Assembly (NCBI GenBank): GCA_963819075.1
Contig: CAWFUP010000001.1
Span: 620,001 to 684,000, forward strand
DNA length: 64,000 nt
Direction: 5' to 3'
Source of the DNA: CAVQBJ01 sp963819075
GTDB lineage: Bacteria > Actinomycetota > Thermoleophilia > Solirubrobacterales > Solirubrobacteraceae
How positions within the stretch are numbered: the stretch's first letter is position 1; every line of letters begins with the position of its first letter. Positions 16,043-24,377 of the stretch are shown piece after piece. Below the pieces are notes generated by a model. That model was not told where the DNA came from and searched no databases. It saw only the letters and a list, made by a program, of their open reading frames with translations. Position numbers and translations under genes: made by a program.

Positions 16043-17278
16043 TCAGTCCGACCACAGCGCCTGCAGCGGAAGCGCCCATAGGCGTGGCCCGAACGGCAGG
16101 GTTCGTTCGCCGGCGTAGAGGACGACTCCGGTCGCCAGGCGCTGGCCGAGCTGATCGCGAAGGTGCGCGAGACCGCGAAAGTCGTGCGAGCGGACGGTCG
16201 CGCTGGCCTTGACCTCTATGCCGATGATCTCGCCTGACGGCCGCTCGATGATGACGTCCACCTCGCGGTCGCCGGCGCGGTAGTGCCAGAAGCTCAGTGG
16301 CTCGGGGAGCCATGACGCCTGTCGCTCGAGCTCGTTCGCGACGAAGGTCTCGATGAGCGCGCCGGCGACGGCGTCGTCATGGATGATGCGCTCCTTGTTT
16401 GCCCCGACGAGCGCGGCGAGTAATCCGGAGTCGGACACGTAGAGCTTCGGCGCCTTGATCTGGCGCTGGCCGAGGTTCACGTGCCAGGCTCGGCGTTCGC
16501 GGATGAGGAACAGTCGCTCGAGGACGCCGACGTACGCCTTGGCCGTCTTGCCGTCGACGGCGGCATCGCGGGCCAGTGCGTCGTAGCGCGCGAGCGATCC
16601 CGAGCGAGCCGCTACGAGCCTCAGCAGCAGCCCGACCGACGCCGGGTCATGGACGCGGGATGTGTCGCCGACGTCTCGCTCGACGATGGTCGCGACGTAG
16701 CTGTCGAAGAATCGCCGCCGTGCCGACGCGCCGCGACGGACCGCCTCCGGGAACCCTCCACGCAGGAGGATCTCGGCGTAGGCGCCTCGACCGACGGGCG
16801 CCCCGGACGCGTTGGGCACGTCGCCTGCGAAGAGGCGCTCGACGATGCCTTCGCGTCGCCCGTGGATCTCTCCTTGCGTGAACGGCCACAGCGTCATGTA
16901 GTCGACCCGCCCGGGTAGCGCGTCGGCGACGGTGGGGATCCGCCGCAGGTTCGCCGAGCCGGTGAGGAGGAACTGCCCGGGGGTATCGTCGCCGTCGAGT
17001 CGTGCCTTGATCGCCAGCAGGAGGTCGGGTGCGCGCTGTACCTCGTCGATGATGGTGCGCCGTCCGAGACCGGCGACGAAGCCCTGCGGGTCGGCGGCCG
17101 CGAGCGATCGCGCCGCCTCGTCATCCAGCGTCAGGTAGTCGGCCGGGAGCGGGCCCTCGGCCAGCACTCGCGCAAGGGTGCTCTTGCCGGCCTGGCGGGG
17201 GCCGAGGACGGCGACGGCTCGTGCCTCGCGCATGGCGTTCACCACCGCGCCCTCGAGGCCTCGCGCGATCAGAGGCAT
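16043..17278 (-). CDS. AAA ATPase with DUF4143 C-terminal domain
   Basis: A 411-residue member of the AAA_14/DUF4143 family. Walker A is LGPRQAGKST and Walker B RTIIDEVQRAPDLL; the sensor is LTGSANLR. The C-terminal part carries REVDVIIERP and IIGIEVKAS, the D...E-x-K arrangement of a PD-(D/E)XK nuclease-like fold. The family is widespread and often mobile, with no settled function; defence or toxin-like roles have been proposed. Its start is preceded by three 22-bp-spaced direct repeats, and its stop abuts a glycosyltransferase remnant. Confidence 0.85.
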   Translation of the reverse strand: MPLIARGLEGAVVNAMREARAVAVLGPRQAGKSTLARVLAEGPLPADYLTLDDEAARSLAAADPQGFVAGLGRRTIIDEVQRAPDLLLAIKARLDGDDTPGQFLLTGSANLRRIPTVADALPGRVDYMTLWPFTQGEIHGRREGIVERLFAGDVPNASGAPVGRGAYAEILLRGGFPEAVRRGASARRRFFDSYVATIVERDVGDTSRVHDPASVGLLLRLVAARSGSLARYDALARDAAVDGKTAKAYVGVLERLFLIRERRAWHVNLGQRQIKAPKLYVSDSGLLAALVGANKERIIHDDAVAGALIETFVANELERQASWLPEPLSFWHYRAGDREVDVIIERPSGEIIGIEVKASATVRSHDFRGLAHLRDQLGQRLATGVVLYAGERTLPFGPRLWALPLQALWSD

Positions 17279-17295
17279 CCGTCAGTAACCTTGAT

Positions 17296-17351
17296 AACTC
17301 GGAAAATCATAGCTGCTAACTCGGAAAATAGCAGCTGCCAACCCGGAAAAT
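17296..17351. promoter_or_regulatory. Three direct repeats of AACTCGGAAAAT, 22-bp period
   Basis: AACTCGGAAAAT occurs at 17296-17307 and 17318-17329, and AACCCGGAAAAT at 17340-17351. The period is exactly 22 bp, two helical turns, so a protein could bind the three on one DNA face. Interleaved AGCTGC/GCAGCT boxes add partial dyad symmetry. The array sits 17-73 bp upstream of the DUF4143 ATPase start and about 100 bp before the RHH antitoxin gene on the other strand. Confidence 0.6.
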
Positions 17352-17395
17352 GATCCTCAGTTACTGGCCGCGTACGGGCTCCCACCGATCTGATT

Positions 17396-17455
17396 TGCCG
17401 TACGGCCGACGTACACCGACGTACACGTACAGAGACCATATGCTACCATATGGTT
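17396..17455 (+). promoter_or_regulatory. Operator-like repeats before the RHH antitoxin
   Basis: The region has CGACGTACAC repeated twice (around 17408 and 17418), then ACCATATG twice, the second forming the palindrome ACCATATGGT across the start codon. RHH antitoxins typically repress their own operon by binding such tandem dyads near the start. A GTACG-rich motif like this one also precedes hipB at 23.8 kb. Confidence 0.5.
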
Positions 17456-17731
17456 ATGGCTCGAACTCAGACCCTCGTTCAGCTCTCCGACGAGCTGGTG
17501 GCCCAGCTCGATGCGCGCGCGGCGCGCGAGGGGCGCAACCGCTCCGAACTGATCCGAAAGGCGCTCGCCGACTACCTCGCCGCCGACCGTGAGGCCGAGA
17601 TAGATCGCCTCATCGTCGAGGGCTACAGCCGTCAACCGCAGACGGCTGACGAGTTGGCTCTCGCCGAGTCCGGCACGCGCACGATGCTCGATAACGTCGG
17701 CCCGTGGGACGCGTCGGAGCGGGGCTCCTGA
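17450..17731 (+). CDS. Ribbon-helix-helix antitoxin (CopG/MazE-like)
   Basis: A 93-residue protein starting TLVQLSDELVAQLDARAARE and continuing NRSELIRKALADYL, a clear RHH DNA-binding domain at residues 5-45. The rest is acidic, as expected for the toxin-binding tail. Translation could also begin at the second ATG (17456). The toxin gene follows after 84 bp, a looser arrangement than the overlapping pairs elsewhere in this window. Confidence 0.8.
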   Translation: MVMARTQTLVQLSDELVAQLDARAAREGRNRSELIRKALADYLAADREAEIDRLIVEGYSRQPQTADELALAESGTRTMLDNVGPWDASERGS

Positions 17732-17815
17732 TGGCAATCGGACGGACAGGCTGGCGGTGATGGCCGGCGAGGGCCTGCAGCGGGGCCGGCGCACCGTCGC
17801 CGAGGTAGCCGTGCG

Positions 17816-18124
17816 ATGAACCGTGGCGAGGTCTGGTGGCTGGAGCACCCGGAGGCCGGCAGGCACCCCGCGTGTATCGTCACCCGCCAGGCCGCCATCC
17901 CGGTCCTGCGCTCGGTGCTCGTCGCGCCGGCCACCACTCAGATGCGCGGCATCCCGACCGAGGTGCGGCTCGGTCCCGAGGACGGCATGCCGCGCGAGTG
18001 TGCGCTCGCGCTCGAGAACATCGCCCCGGTGTCCAAGGCGCTGCTGACCGAACGCATCACGCGACTCGGCGCCGCTAAGCTCGCCGAGCTCTGCCGGGCA
18101 CTGAACATCGCCGCTGGGTGCTGA
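17816..18124 (+). CDS. mazF: MazF/PemK-family endoribonuclease toxin
   Basis: A 102-residue PemK-like protein: MNRGEVWWLEHPEAGRHPAC opens the SH3-like barrel, VLRSVLVAPATTQMRG contains the usual VAPxT, and ALALENIAPVSKALL matches the conserved ...N(I/L)xxVxK segment. Such toxins cut mRNA at short sequence motifs and are inhibited by the cognate antitoxin. Length is normal and no lesion is seen, so the pair with the upstream RHH gene appears functional. It converges on the minus-strand glycosyltransferase ending at 18151. Confidence 0.85.
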   Translation: MNRGEVWWLEHPEAGRHPACIVTRQAAIPVLRSVLVAPATTQMRGIPTEVRLGPEDGMPRECALALENIAPVSKALLTERITRLGAAKLAELCRALNIAAGC

Positions 18125-18150
18125 TGTCACCTGCTCCGCTGGGCGGGATC

Positions 18151-19317
18151 TCACCCGGCGGGCGTTGCGACGCGCCCGGTGTACCCGTCGAGCACGGTGC
18201 GGACGGATGCGTCGACCGACAGGCGCTCGGCGTTCTCGGCGAACCAGCGCGAGGTGGAGGCGCGCAGCTGCGGCCCGGCGTCGTGCACGCGGACGATCGC
18301 GGCGGCGATCGCCTCGGGCGTGGGCTCGGCCACGACGAAGCCGTTGATCCCGTCCTCGACGAGTTCGGTGGCGGCGTTGTCGGGTGCGGCCACGACGATG
18401 CTCGGTACGCCGCGGGCGGCGGCTTCGACGATGACGATCGCGTAGCCCTCGCGGCTGGAGGGCAGCAGCAGGCATAGCGCGCGGCTCAGGGCGGCCCCGA
18501 CGCCGTCGGCGTCGACGAAGCCGGGCGCGGTGACGACGCCTTCCAGCCCGCGCTCGGTGATCGCGCTCAGCAGCGCGCCTCGCTCGGGCCCGTCGCCGTA
18601 GAACTCGCCGCGCAGCTCGGCGATCTGCTCGCGCGCCGCGGCCACCCCGGCCAGCCCGAGCAGCGCGCGCTTCTCGCGGATCAGCCGCCCGGCGAAGACG
18701 ACGACCGGCTCGGCCGGTTCGGGCGGGACGGGCTCCAGCGAGCCGCCGTACTCACCCCTGAGCACGGTCAGCTCGCCGCGCAGTCCCTCCTCGCGCAGGC
18801 GATCGGCGTACAGCTGGGAGAACGTGAAGGCGCGCTGGGGCAGGCGCGCGCCACGCGCTTGCACGGCGCGGCCGATCGCCCCGCCGATCGTGCCGAGGTA
18901 CTCGCCCCAGTACTCACGGCTCCAGACCTCGTGCCAGTCCACGACGAGCGCGAAGCGCCCGTGGCGGCGCGTGGCGCCCGCGGCGAGCAGCGAGAAGTAC
19001 GGAAACGATGCCATGTGCACGACCTCGTAGCGGCGGCCGTGGCGGAACAGATGCCACCACACGCCGGCGCCGAAGAGCAGGGGAGGGGCGATGCGCCGGC
19101 GGCCGCCCTTTGTATACAGGTGCGCCCGTGGGCCGACGACGACGACGCGGACCCGCGGGTCGATGTCGAGACGCTCGCCGTGATCCCACTGGCGCAGCGT
19201 CAGGTAGGTGACCTCGTGCCCGGCCTCGGCCAGGCGCTCGGCCAGCGCCCGATACCAGCGCTCGGCGCCCCCGATCGTGTACGGGAACAGGCAGTCATAG
19301 ACCAGGCAGATGCGCAT
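18151..19317 (-). CDS. GT4 glycosyltransferase (duplicate 1)
   Basis: A GT-B glycosyltransferase of 388 residues from the ATG at 19317 (MRICLVYDCLFPYTIGGAER); the frame opens 6 codons earlier. The donor domain shows VVVFAGRLIREKRALLGL and SSREGYAIVIVEAAARG, the GT4 E-x7-E-like element. The target is unknown. It is near-identical to the gene at 20933, with scattered substitutions such as WDHGERLDIDPRV against WERGEHLDIDPRI. The ATPase gene at 19342 ends 24 bp upstream of its start, so the two may share a transcript. Confidence 0.85.
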   Translation of the reverse strand: MRICLVYDCLFPYTIGGAERWYRALAERLAEAGHEVTYLTLRQWDHGERLDIDPRVRVVVVGPRAHLYTKGGRRRIAPPLLFGAGVWWHLFRHGRRYEVVHMASFPYFSLLAAGATRRHGRFALVVDWHEVWSREYWGEYLGTIGGAIGRAVQARGARLPQRAFTFSQLYADRLREEGLRGELTVLRGEYGGSLEPVPPEPAEPVVVFAGRLIREKRALLGLAGVAAAREQIAELRGEFYGDGPERGALLSAITERGLEGVVTAPGFVDADGVGAALSRALCLLLPSSREGYAIVIVEAAARGVPSIVVAAPDNAATELVEDGINGFVVAEPTPEAIAAAIVRVHDAGPQLRASTSRWFAENAERLSVDASVRTVLDGYTGRVATPAG

Positions 19318-19340
19318 TGTCCCGCAGGGTGGCACACGGA
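18151..19340. repeat. 1.19-kb direct repeat (glycosyltransferase), copy 1
   Basis: It aligns with 20933-22122 at a constant offset of 2782 bp with scattered mismatches. The shared sequence covers the whole gene plus 23 bp upstream (GTCCCGCAGGGTGGCACACG). A third, short copy of the 3' end lies at 15842-16030. Confidence 0.85.
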
Positions 19341-19341
19341 C

Positions 19342-20766
19342 TCAGCCGAGCGCCCAGAGGAGCAGAGACGCTGGAATGAGGGTGTAGTCCGCGCGGAAGT
19401 CCAAGTGCTGCTTGGTGGTCATCACGATTGGCCGTCCGGGATGGGCCTTCGCAGCGGCGGCCGCTGCGCCTAACCCCGGGTTGTTCTGGTACTTGACCTC
19501 GACAACGTCGAGCTCGTTCGCGGCGCCGGCGACGAAGTCGATTTCGCCCCCTGTAGAGGTCTTCCAGATGTGCAGCCGGTCAGGTGCGACGAACGTCTCG
19601 GGCAGACGTTCGGGTGGCTCGTATCTCCGGTACAGCGCCAATCCAACCGCGTTCTCCACGAGCGCGGCCACGTCCCTGGTGAGCCCGGGAGCTCGGTCGA
19701 GAGCAACGGTATGGAGCAGCGGGTCGGCAAAGAAGAGCTTCTTGTTCTTCGACAGGTCGTTCGTGTTCTGCCCGCGCTTCCAGAAGTAGACGATGAAGAC
19801 GAAGTACCCGCCGGCCAGCAGCTCCACGTAGTTCTTGAGCGTATGGTGGCTCGTCTTGCCGGCTTCCGCCCGTCTCCCCAGTGGAACGTCCATCTCCCGG
19901 GCCAGGTCGGTCCAGTTGGTCTCGGCGCCGAGAGCTTTCGCGACGCGCGCGAGCAAGGCTTGACCGGCGGGGACGCTCGCACCCTTGCGTTGGAGCTCCC
20001 TGACGAGCGAGTCCCACAGGATGCGTCTGAGATCGGACGAGGGCTCCTCGGCGCCGGCGACTGCCTCGGCTACGGCCGCCGGCAGTCCACCGAAACTGAG
20101 ATACCGCATCAGGGCGGCGTCGAGTGCCGGCAGATGCAGGCGCATCTCCCGCAGCAGGTCCTCACCGCTGGGCGCTCGCAGCTCACTTATCGTGAGGCGC
20201 GGCGAGCTAGGAATGGTGTGGTCGGTGGCGCGTGCGAAGTGCGCGAACGACTGCGGGAGAACGAGATAGTCCCTTCCGCCTTTCCGACGCCCAGGAAGCC
20301 GTTCGGCGGCACCGTGTTGCAAGTCAACCGCAGACGAACCGGTGCATACGACGACGTCATCGCGGATGACGCCGGCATCCCATAGGGACTTGACCGCACC
20401 CTGCCAGTTCCGCACCGACGTCACCTCGTCCAGGAGCACCAGGGCGCTCTTCGCGCCGCTGAGCTCCTTCGCGCGGCGAACCGTGCGGGCAAGCTCAGCC
20501 ATCGGCTGGTCTTCCAATAGGTCGAGCGCCAGGTAGATGACGGCGCGGTTGCCCCGCCCTTCATCGAGCGCTCGGTCGACGAGGAGCTTCAGGTCGGTGC
20601 TCTTGCCGACCTGTCGGGGGCCCCGGAGGACGCTTACGCCGGGGTTCTCGATGTCAATGTCGAGCACGAAGTCCGCCGGCAGCTGTACAGGCTGGTCTTC
20701 GAGCGCACGCAGATGAGGGTCCTGGGTCCGCCAGGCGACATCACGCCACCATGGGTTGAAGTCCAC
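19342..20766 (-). CDS. AAA ATPase with DUF4143-type C-terminus
   Basis: A 474-residue relative of the ATPase at 42240, longer than the one at 16043. Walker A is LRGPRQVGKST, Walker B ALVLLDEVTSVRNW, and the sensor CTGSSAVDL. The C-terminal nuclease-like part has GGEIDFVAG and LDVVEVKYQ. It starts with GTG (VDFNPWWRD; alternatives exist upstream). It lies exactly between two near-identical glycosyltransferase genes on the same strand, replacing whatever originally separated the duplicates. Confidence 0.85.
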   Translation of the reverse strand: MDFNPWWRDVAWRTQDPHLRALEDQPVQLPADFVLDIDIENPGVSVLRGPRQVGKSTDLKLLVDRALDEGRGNRAVIYLALDLLEDQPMAELARTVRRAKELSGAKSALVLLDEVTSVRNWQGAVKSLWDAGVIRDDVVVCTGSSAVDLQHGAAERLPGRRKGGRDYLVLPQSFAHFARATDHTIPSSPRLTISELRAPSGEDLLREMRLHLPALDAALMRYLSFGGLPAAVAEAVAGAEEPSSDLRRILWDSLVRELQRKGASVPAGQALLARVAKALGAETNWTDLAREMDVPLGRRAEAGKTSHHTLKNYVELLAGGYFVFIVYFWKRGQNTNDLSKNKKLFFADPLLHTVALDRAPGLTRDVAALVENAVGLALYRRYEPPERLPETFVAPDRLHIWKTSTGGEIDFVAGAANELDVVEVKYQNNPGLGAAAAAAKAHPGRPIVMTTKQHLDFRADYTLIPASLLLWALG

Positions 20767-20842
20767 GAGTTCTGCGTCAATGAGCGCGATGGGATAACCC
20801 TAGCAATTTTGGAAGCTAGCTGCCGTAAAGCACCGGGTTTTG

Positions 20843-20858
20843 TGGACACTAGTGTCCA
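20843..20858. promoter_or_regulatory. Perfect 16-bp palindrome TGGACACTAGTGTCCA
   Basis: It lies 77-92 bp upstream of the DUF4143 ATPase start at 20766 and just downstream of the glycosyltransferase stop at 20933. It is fully self-complementary, consistent with an operator for a dimeric repressor. A second short dyad, TAGC-AATTTTGGAA-GCTA, lies between it and the gene. Confidence 0.55.
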
Positions 20859-20932
20859 AGAGGCGCGATCTGTTTCGGACGCCGGCCTCGCGACCTGCTG
20901 CTCGCGCGCGGTCACGGGCACCGCGAGCGAGC

Positions 20933-22099
20933 TCAGCCGGCGGGCGTTGCGACGCGTCCGGCGTACCCGTTGAGCACGGTGCGTACGGACGCGTCGACGG
21001 ATAGGTGCTCGGCGTTTTCGGCGAACCAGCGCGAGGTGGAGGCCCGTAGCTGCGGTCCGGCCTCGTGCACGCGGACGATCGCCGCGGCGATCGCCTCGGG
21101 CGTGGGCTCGGCCACGACGAATCCGTTGACGCCGTCCTCGACGAGCTCGGTGGCGGCGTTGTCGGGCGCGGCCACGACGATGCTCGGCACGCCGCGGGCG
21201 GCGGCCTCGACGACGACGATCGCGTACCCCTCGCGGCTGGAGGGCAGCAACAGGCACAGCGCCCGGCTCAGCGCGGCGCCGACGCCGGCCGCGTCGACGA
21301 AGCCGGGCGCGGCGACCACGCCCTCCAGCCCGCGCTCGGTGATCGCGCTCAGCAGCGCGCCTCGCTCGGGCCCGTCGCCGTAGAACTCGCCGCGCAGCTC
21401 GGCGATCTGCTCGCGCGCCGCGGCCACCCCGGCCAGCCCGAGCAGCGCGCGCTTCTCGCGGATGAGCCGTCCGGCGAAGACGACGACCGGCTCGGCCGGT
21501 TCGGGCGCTATGGCCTCGAGCGAGCCGCCGTACTCGCCTCTGAGCACCGTCAGCTCGCCGCGCAGTCCCTCCTCGCGCAGGCGATCGGCGTACAGCTGCG
21601 AGAACGTGAAGGCGCGCTGGGGCAGGCGCGCGCCACGCGCTTGCACGGCGCGGCCGATTGCCCCGCCGATCGTGCCGAGGTACTCGCGCCAGTACTCACG
21701 GCTCCAGACCTCGTGCCAGTCCACGACGAGCGCGAAGCGCCCGCGGCGCCGGGTGGCGCCCGCGGCGAGCAGCGAGAAGTACGGAAACGACGCCATGTGC
21801 ACGACCTCGTAGCGGCGGCCGTGGCGGAACAGATGCCACCACACCCCGGCGCCGAAGAGCAGGGGAGGGGCGATGCGCCGGCGGCCGCCCTTTGTATACA
21901 GGTGCGCCTGTGGGCCGACGACGACGACGCGAATCCGCGGGTCGATGTCGAGATGCTCGCCGCGCTCCCACTGGCGCAGCGTCAGGTAGGTGACCTCGTG
22001 CCCGGCCTCGGCCAGGCGCTCGGCCAGCGCTCGATACCAGCGCTCAGCGCCCCCGATCGTGTACGGGAACAGACAGTCATAGACGAGGCAGATGCGCAT
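20933..22099 (-). CDS. GT4 glycosyltransferase (duplicate 2)
   Basis: 388 residues from the ATG at 22099, same architecture and motifs as the gene at 18151 (VVVFAGRLIREKRALLGL; SSREGYAIVVVEAAARG). The two copies differ at only a few residues over their length. The duplication extends 23 bp upstream of the start into non-coding sequence, then ends sharply. A divergent function is unlikely, and dosage or recombination debris is more plausible. The neighbour on the other side is the hipBA operon. Confidence 0.85.
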   Translation of the reverse strand: MRICLVYDCLFPYTIGGAERWYRALAERLAEAGHEVTYLTLRQWERGEHLDIDPRIRVVVVGPQAHLYTKGGRRRIAPPLLFGAGVWWHLFRHGRRYEVVHMASFPYFSLLAAGATRRRGRFALVVDWHEVWSREYWREYLGTIGGAIGRAVQARGARLPQRAFTFSQLYADRLREEGLRGELTVLRGEYGGSLEAIAPEPAEPVVVFAGRLIREKRALLGLAGVAAAREQIAELRGEFYGDGPERGALLSAITERGLEGVVAAPGFVDAAGVGAALSRALCLLLPSSREGYAIVVVEAAARGVPSIVVAAPDNAATELVEDGVNGFVVAEPTPEAIAAAIVRVHEAGPQLRASTSRWFAENAEHLSVDASVRTVLNGYAGRVATPAG

Positions 22100-22122
22100 T
22101 GTCCCGCAGGGTGGCACACGGA
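20933..22122. repeat. 1.19-kb direct repeat (glycosyltransferase), copy 2
   Basis: Partner of 18151-19340. Recombination between the two would delete the ATPase gene at 19342-20766 as a circle. Confidence 0.85.
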
Positions 22123-22214
22123 GGGGGCTGTGACGCCGTTTGGCAGGCGTCGGCCAGGGTGATCGGCGGCGCGTCGGCGACCTTTATCAGATGGATTTGA
22201 TGCTGCGTCGCGGA

Positions 22215-23495
22215 TCATCCGGCGAGCAGGCTGGCGCACCGTGCCGCGCGGTCGGCCACGAGGTCGAGGAGCCGGCGGGGCAGCTCGCGGCCCAAGGCAA
22301 CGACGTCCGGCGCGCCGACGGCGGCCGCGAACGCTTCGGGCGCGACGCCGGCCAGCTCGCGAGCGCGGTCGATCATCGCGGTGGCGTCAACGCCAAGGTC
22401 GCGCGCGGCAGCGGGCCAGGTGTTGCCCTGCGGAGCCACGCGGTAGTCGCCGCCGATCTTCATCGCGAAGCGAAGCTTGCGCTCGTGTACGCCGTAGGGC
22501 AGGGCGGAAGCGATGTCGTACAGCGGTGCGAGCCGCACCTGGTCGCCGGCCAGCAGCAGCGAGTAGTTCTTGGCGTGTGCGTCGGTGCCCGCGATCAGCC
22601 AGTTCCAGATGAGCGCCTCGGCAAACCGCCACACCGCCTCGTCGGCCACCGCCGGCGCCATCGTCTGGCGGAGCAGCCTGGCGATCTCGGCCGGCCCCGG
22701 CCCGCCTTCGTTCTGATACTTGTCGCTCGGGGGCACCCCGAGGGTTTGGCAGAGATCCTCCTGATGGATGCGCAGGATCTCCCCGCCGGGGGCCGTTCGG
22801 CGGTCATACCGCGTCACGACGACCGCCGTCTCGTCTCCGAACTGCGCAATGGAGCTGCGAGCCGCGATGAGGCCGGCGCGTCGCGCGGCGTCGAGACACA
22901 GATGCTCGTTGAGGTCGTGGTCATCGAGGCCCCTGACGGCCGGCTTGAGGATGTGGGTGGTCGGTGTCGAGCCGGACGGGACGCCCCAGCGCCCGTCCTG
23001 TAGGAGCAGCGCGGTCTTGGCCTGGGCGCCGGCGAGACTGAACTGGCCGGTGAACGATCGGCCGAGCCAGGCGGTGGAATCCTCGCGCAGCTCGCGCAGG
23101 CGCTCGGCGACGTTGTCGTCACCGAGCCACGCGATGTTCCCCGCGCGCGTCATCACCCGGTCCAGCTGCTCCGGCGACGCGAAGCGAACCGCGCCGGCGC
23201 AGTCCTCACCGATCGGCGTCGCCAGCAGCGAGAACGGAGAGGAAGCCGAGACGTGGAATTCGCGAGCCCACCGCCGCAGCACGGCATCGTTGTCGGGCAA
23301 CAGACCCCACAGCCACGGTTGTACGGCCTGGTCGGGATGCGACCGAACCTGGATCGGCATCGACAGCGACAGCGGCGTGCGGGCCGACCGCTCCACGTAC
23401 TCGTCGCGGTAGTCGAAGCGCAGCCGTCCCCCGCGCGCTCGTGTCACCGTCCCGGCGACCAGGCCTTCGAGGATCACGACCAGTGAATCGCTCAT
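22215..23495 (-). CDS. hipA: HipA-type serine/threonine kinase toxin
   Basis: A 426-residue HipA: N-terminal subdomain, then FSLAGAQAK (153-160) as the glycine-rich loop, THILKP with K184, NEHLCLDAARRAGL, VTRYDR, HQEDLCQTLG, the catalytic AGTDAHAKNY (D305, N310) and LAPLYDIA (D327). HipA kinases phosphorylate aminoacyl-tRNA synthetases and induce dormancy. All key residues are present and the length is normal. It starts inside the stop of hipB (ATGA overlap), so it is co-translated with its antitoxin. Confidence 0.92.
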   Translation of the reverse strand: MSDSLVVILEGLVAGTVTRARGGRLRFDYRDEYVERSARTPLSLSMPIQVRSHPDQAVQPWLWGLLPDNDAVLRRWAREFHVSASSPFSLLATPIGEDCAGAVRFASPEQLDRVMTRAGNIAWLGDDNVAERLRELREDSTAWLGRSFTGQFSLAGAQAKTALLLQDGRWGVPSGSTPTTHILKPAVRGLDDHDLNEHLCLDAARRAGLIAARSSIAQFGDETAVVVTRYDRRTAPGGEILRIHQEDLCQTLGVPPSDKYQNEGGPGPAEIARLLRQTMAPAVADEAVWRFAEALIWNWLIAGTDAHAKNYSLLLAGDQVRLAPLYDIASALPYGVHERKLRFAMKIGGDYRVAPQGNTWPAAARDLGVDATAMIDRARELAGVAPEAFAAAVGAPDVVALGRELPRRLLDLVADRAARCASLLAG

Positions 23496-23806
23496 CGCTG
23501 GCGGTAGTCATCCAGCAGTGCGTCGAGGTCGACGGCCTCAGGCCTGGGCGGCCGGTCGCCGCGCTCGCCATCACCGCGCGCGAGCAGGCTGAGGTCGAGA
23601 TCGAGGGCGTCGAGCAGGCGGATCACCAAGCCGAGCTCGGCGCTTGGCTTCCCGGCCTCGAACTCGTTGATCCAACTCCGCGACACGCGAGCGCGTGCCG
23701 CCAGCTCGGCCTGGCTGAGACCGAGCTCCAGGCGGCGGCCGCGGACGGCCGCCGCGAGATCGTGGATCGAGGCGATGCGGGTGGGCATTGGTGTCGCCGT
23801 ACGCAT
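23492..23806 (-). CDS. hipB: HipB-type Xre antitoxin
   Basis: A 104-residue Cro/C1-type helix-turn-helix protein: LAAAVRGRRLELGLSQAELA then ARVSRSWINEFEAGK and LGLVIRLLDALDLDLSL, the classic HTH_3 at residues 16-72, with a disordered acidic tail. It should bind both hipA and its own operator. The start may be M1 or M7. It lies directly upstream of hipA with an ATGA overlap. Confidence 0.9.
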   Translation of the reverse strand: MRTATPMPTRIASIHDLAAAVRGRRLELGLSQAELAARARVSRSWINEFEAGKPSAELGLVIRLLDALDLDLSLLARGDGERGDRPPRPEAVDLDALLDDYRQR

Positions 23807-23815
23807 ACAGACTTG

Positions 23816-23895
23816 TGTTGTCGGCGTACGACTACAACACTAGCACGTCGACGTACGCCGACATACGAGCATCGTCGCCGTACGACGACACCTGC
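23816..23895 (-). promoter_or_regulatory. Repeated TACG-type dyads upstream of hipBA
   Basis: Three dyads fall in 80 bp: GTCGGCGTACGAC (from 23820), CGTCGACGTACGCCGAC (around 23848) and GTCGCCGTACGACGAC (around 23875). HipB-type repressors bind several spaced operators in such a region. The core GTACG with flanking CGAC resembles the sequence before the RHH antitoxin at 17.4 kb. Confidence 0.55.
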
Positions 23896-23954
23896 GCCTT
23901 GCCGACGCTGCGAAGGCCTCGCTCACGACCGCCGCGGCTCGAAGATCCGGGTCG

Positions 23955-24377
23955 TCAGGGTCGAGTCCAGCGTAAGGCCGGAAAGCGGGCGAAGTCGCGG
24001 TCGAAGGACACGAGCTCGCAGGCGTGCTCGACCGCGATTGCCGCCAGCTGCGCATCCGGGATAAGGTCGCCCGAGACATCCAAGTCCTCGCAGAGCTGCT
24101 GCAGCAGACTCAGGTGGCTCGGCCCCGGAGCGAGCAATGCGTGCCCGGGCTGGCCGCGCAGGGCGCGCAGATAGGCAAAGGCGTCCTCCATGGGCGTCGG
24201 AACCGAGAAGATGCGTCGGTTGGTGGCAACGCGAAGGAACGCGCCGGCGACCATGTCGATGACGCTGAACCGGGCGCCAGTCAACAGCAGCTCGTCGAGC
24301 CAGCCGCGGGCGACCTCGAAGTGGGGGTGATCGTCACGATGGGCGGCGAGCACCACGTTGACGTCGAGCAGCTTCAC
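23955..24377 (-). CDS. PIN-domain toxin (VapC family)
   Basis: A 140-residue PIN ribonuclease: MKLLDVNVVLAAHRDDH supplies the first Asp (D5), DMVAGAFLRVATN the second acidic region, and DLIPDAQLAAIAVEHAC plus LVSFDRDFARF the last two acidic positions. This is the TA_system VapC type with LIPDA/LA. VapC toxins cut tRNA or rRNA. The start overlaps the antitoxin stop by 4 bp (ATGA). Confidence 0.9.
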   Translation of the reverse strand: MKLLDVNVVLAAHRDDHPHFEVARGWLDELLLTGARFSVIDMVAGAFLRVATNRRIFSVPTPMEDAFAYLRALRGQPGHALLAPGPSHLSLLQQLCEDLDVSGDLIPDAQLAAIAVEHACELVSFDRDFARFPALRWTRP

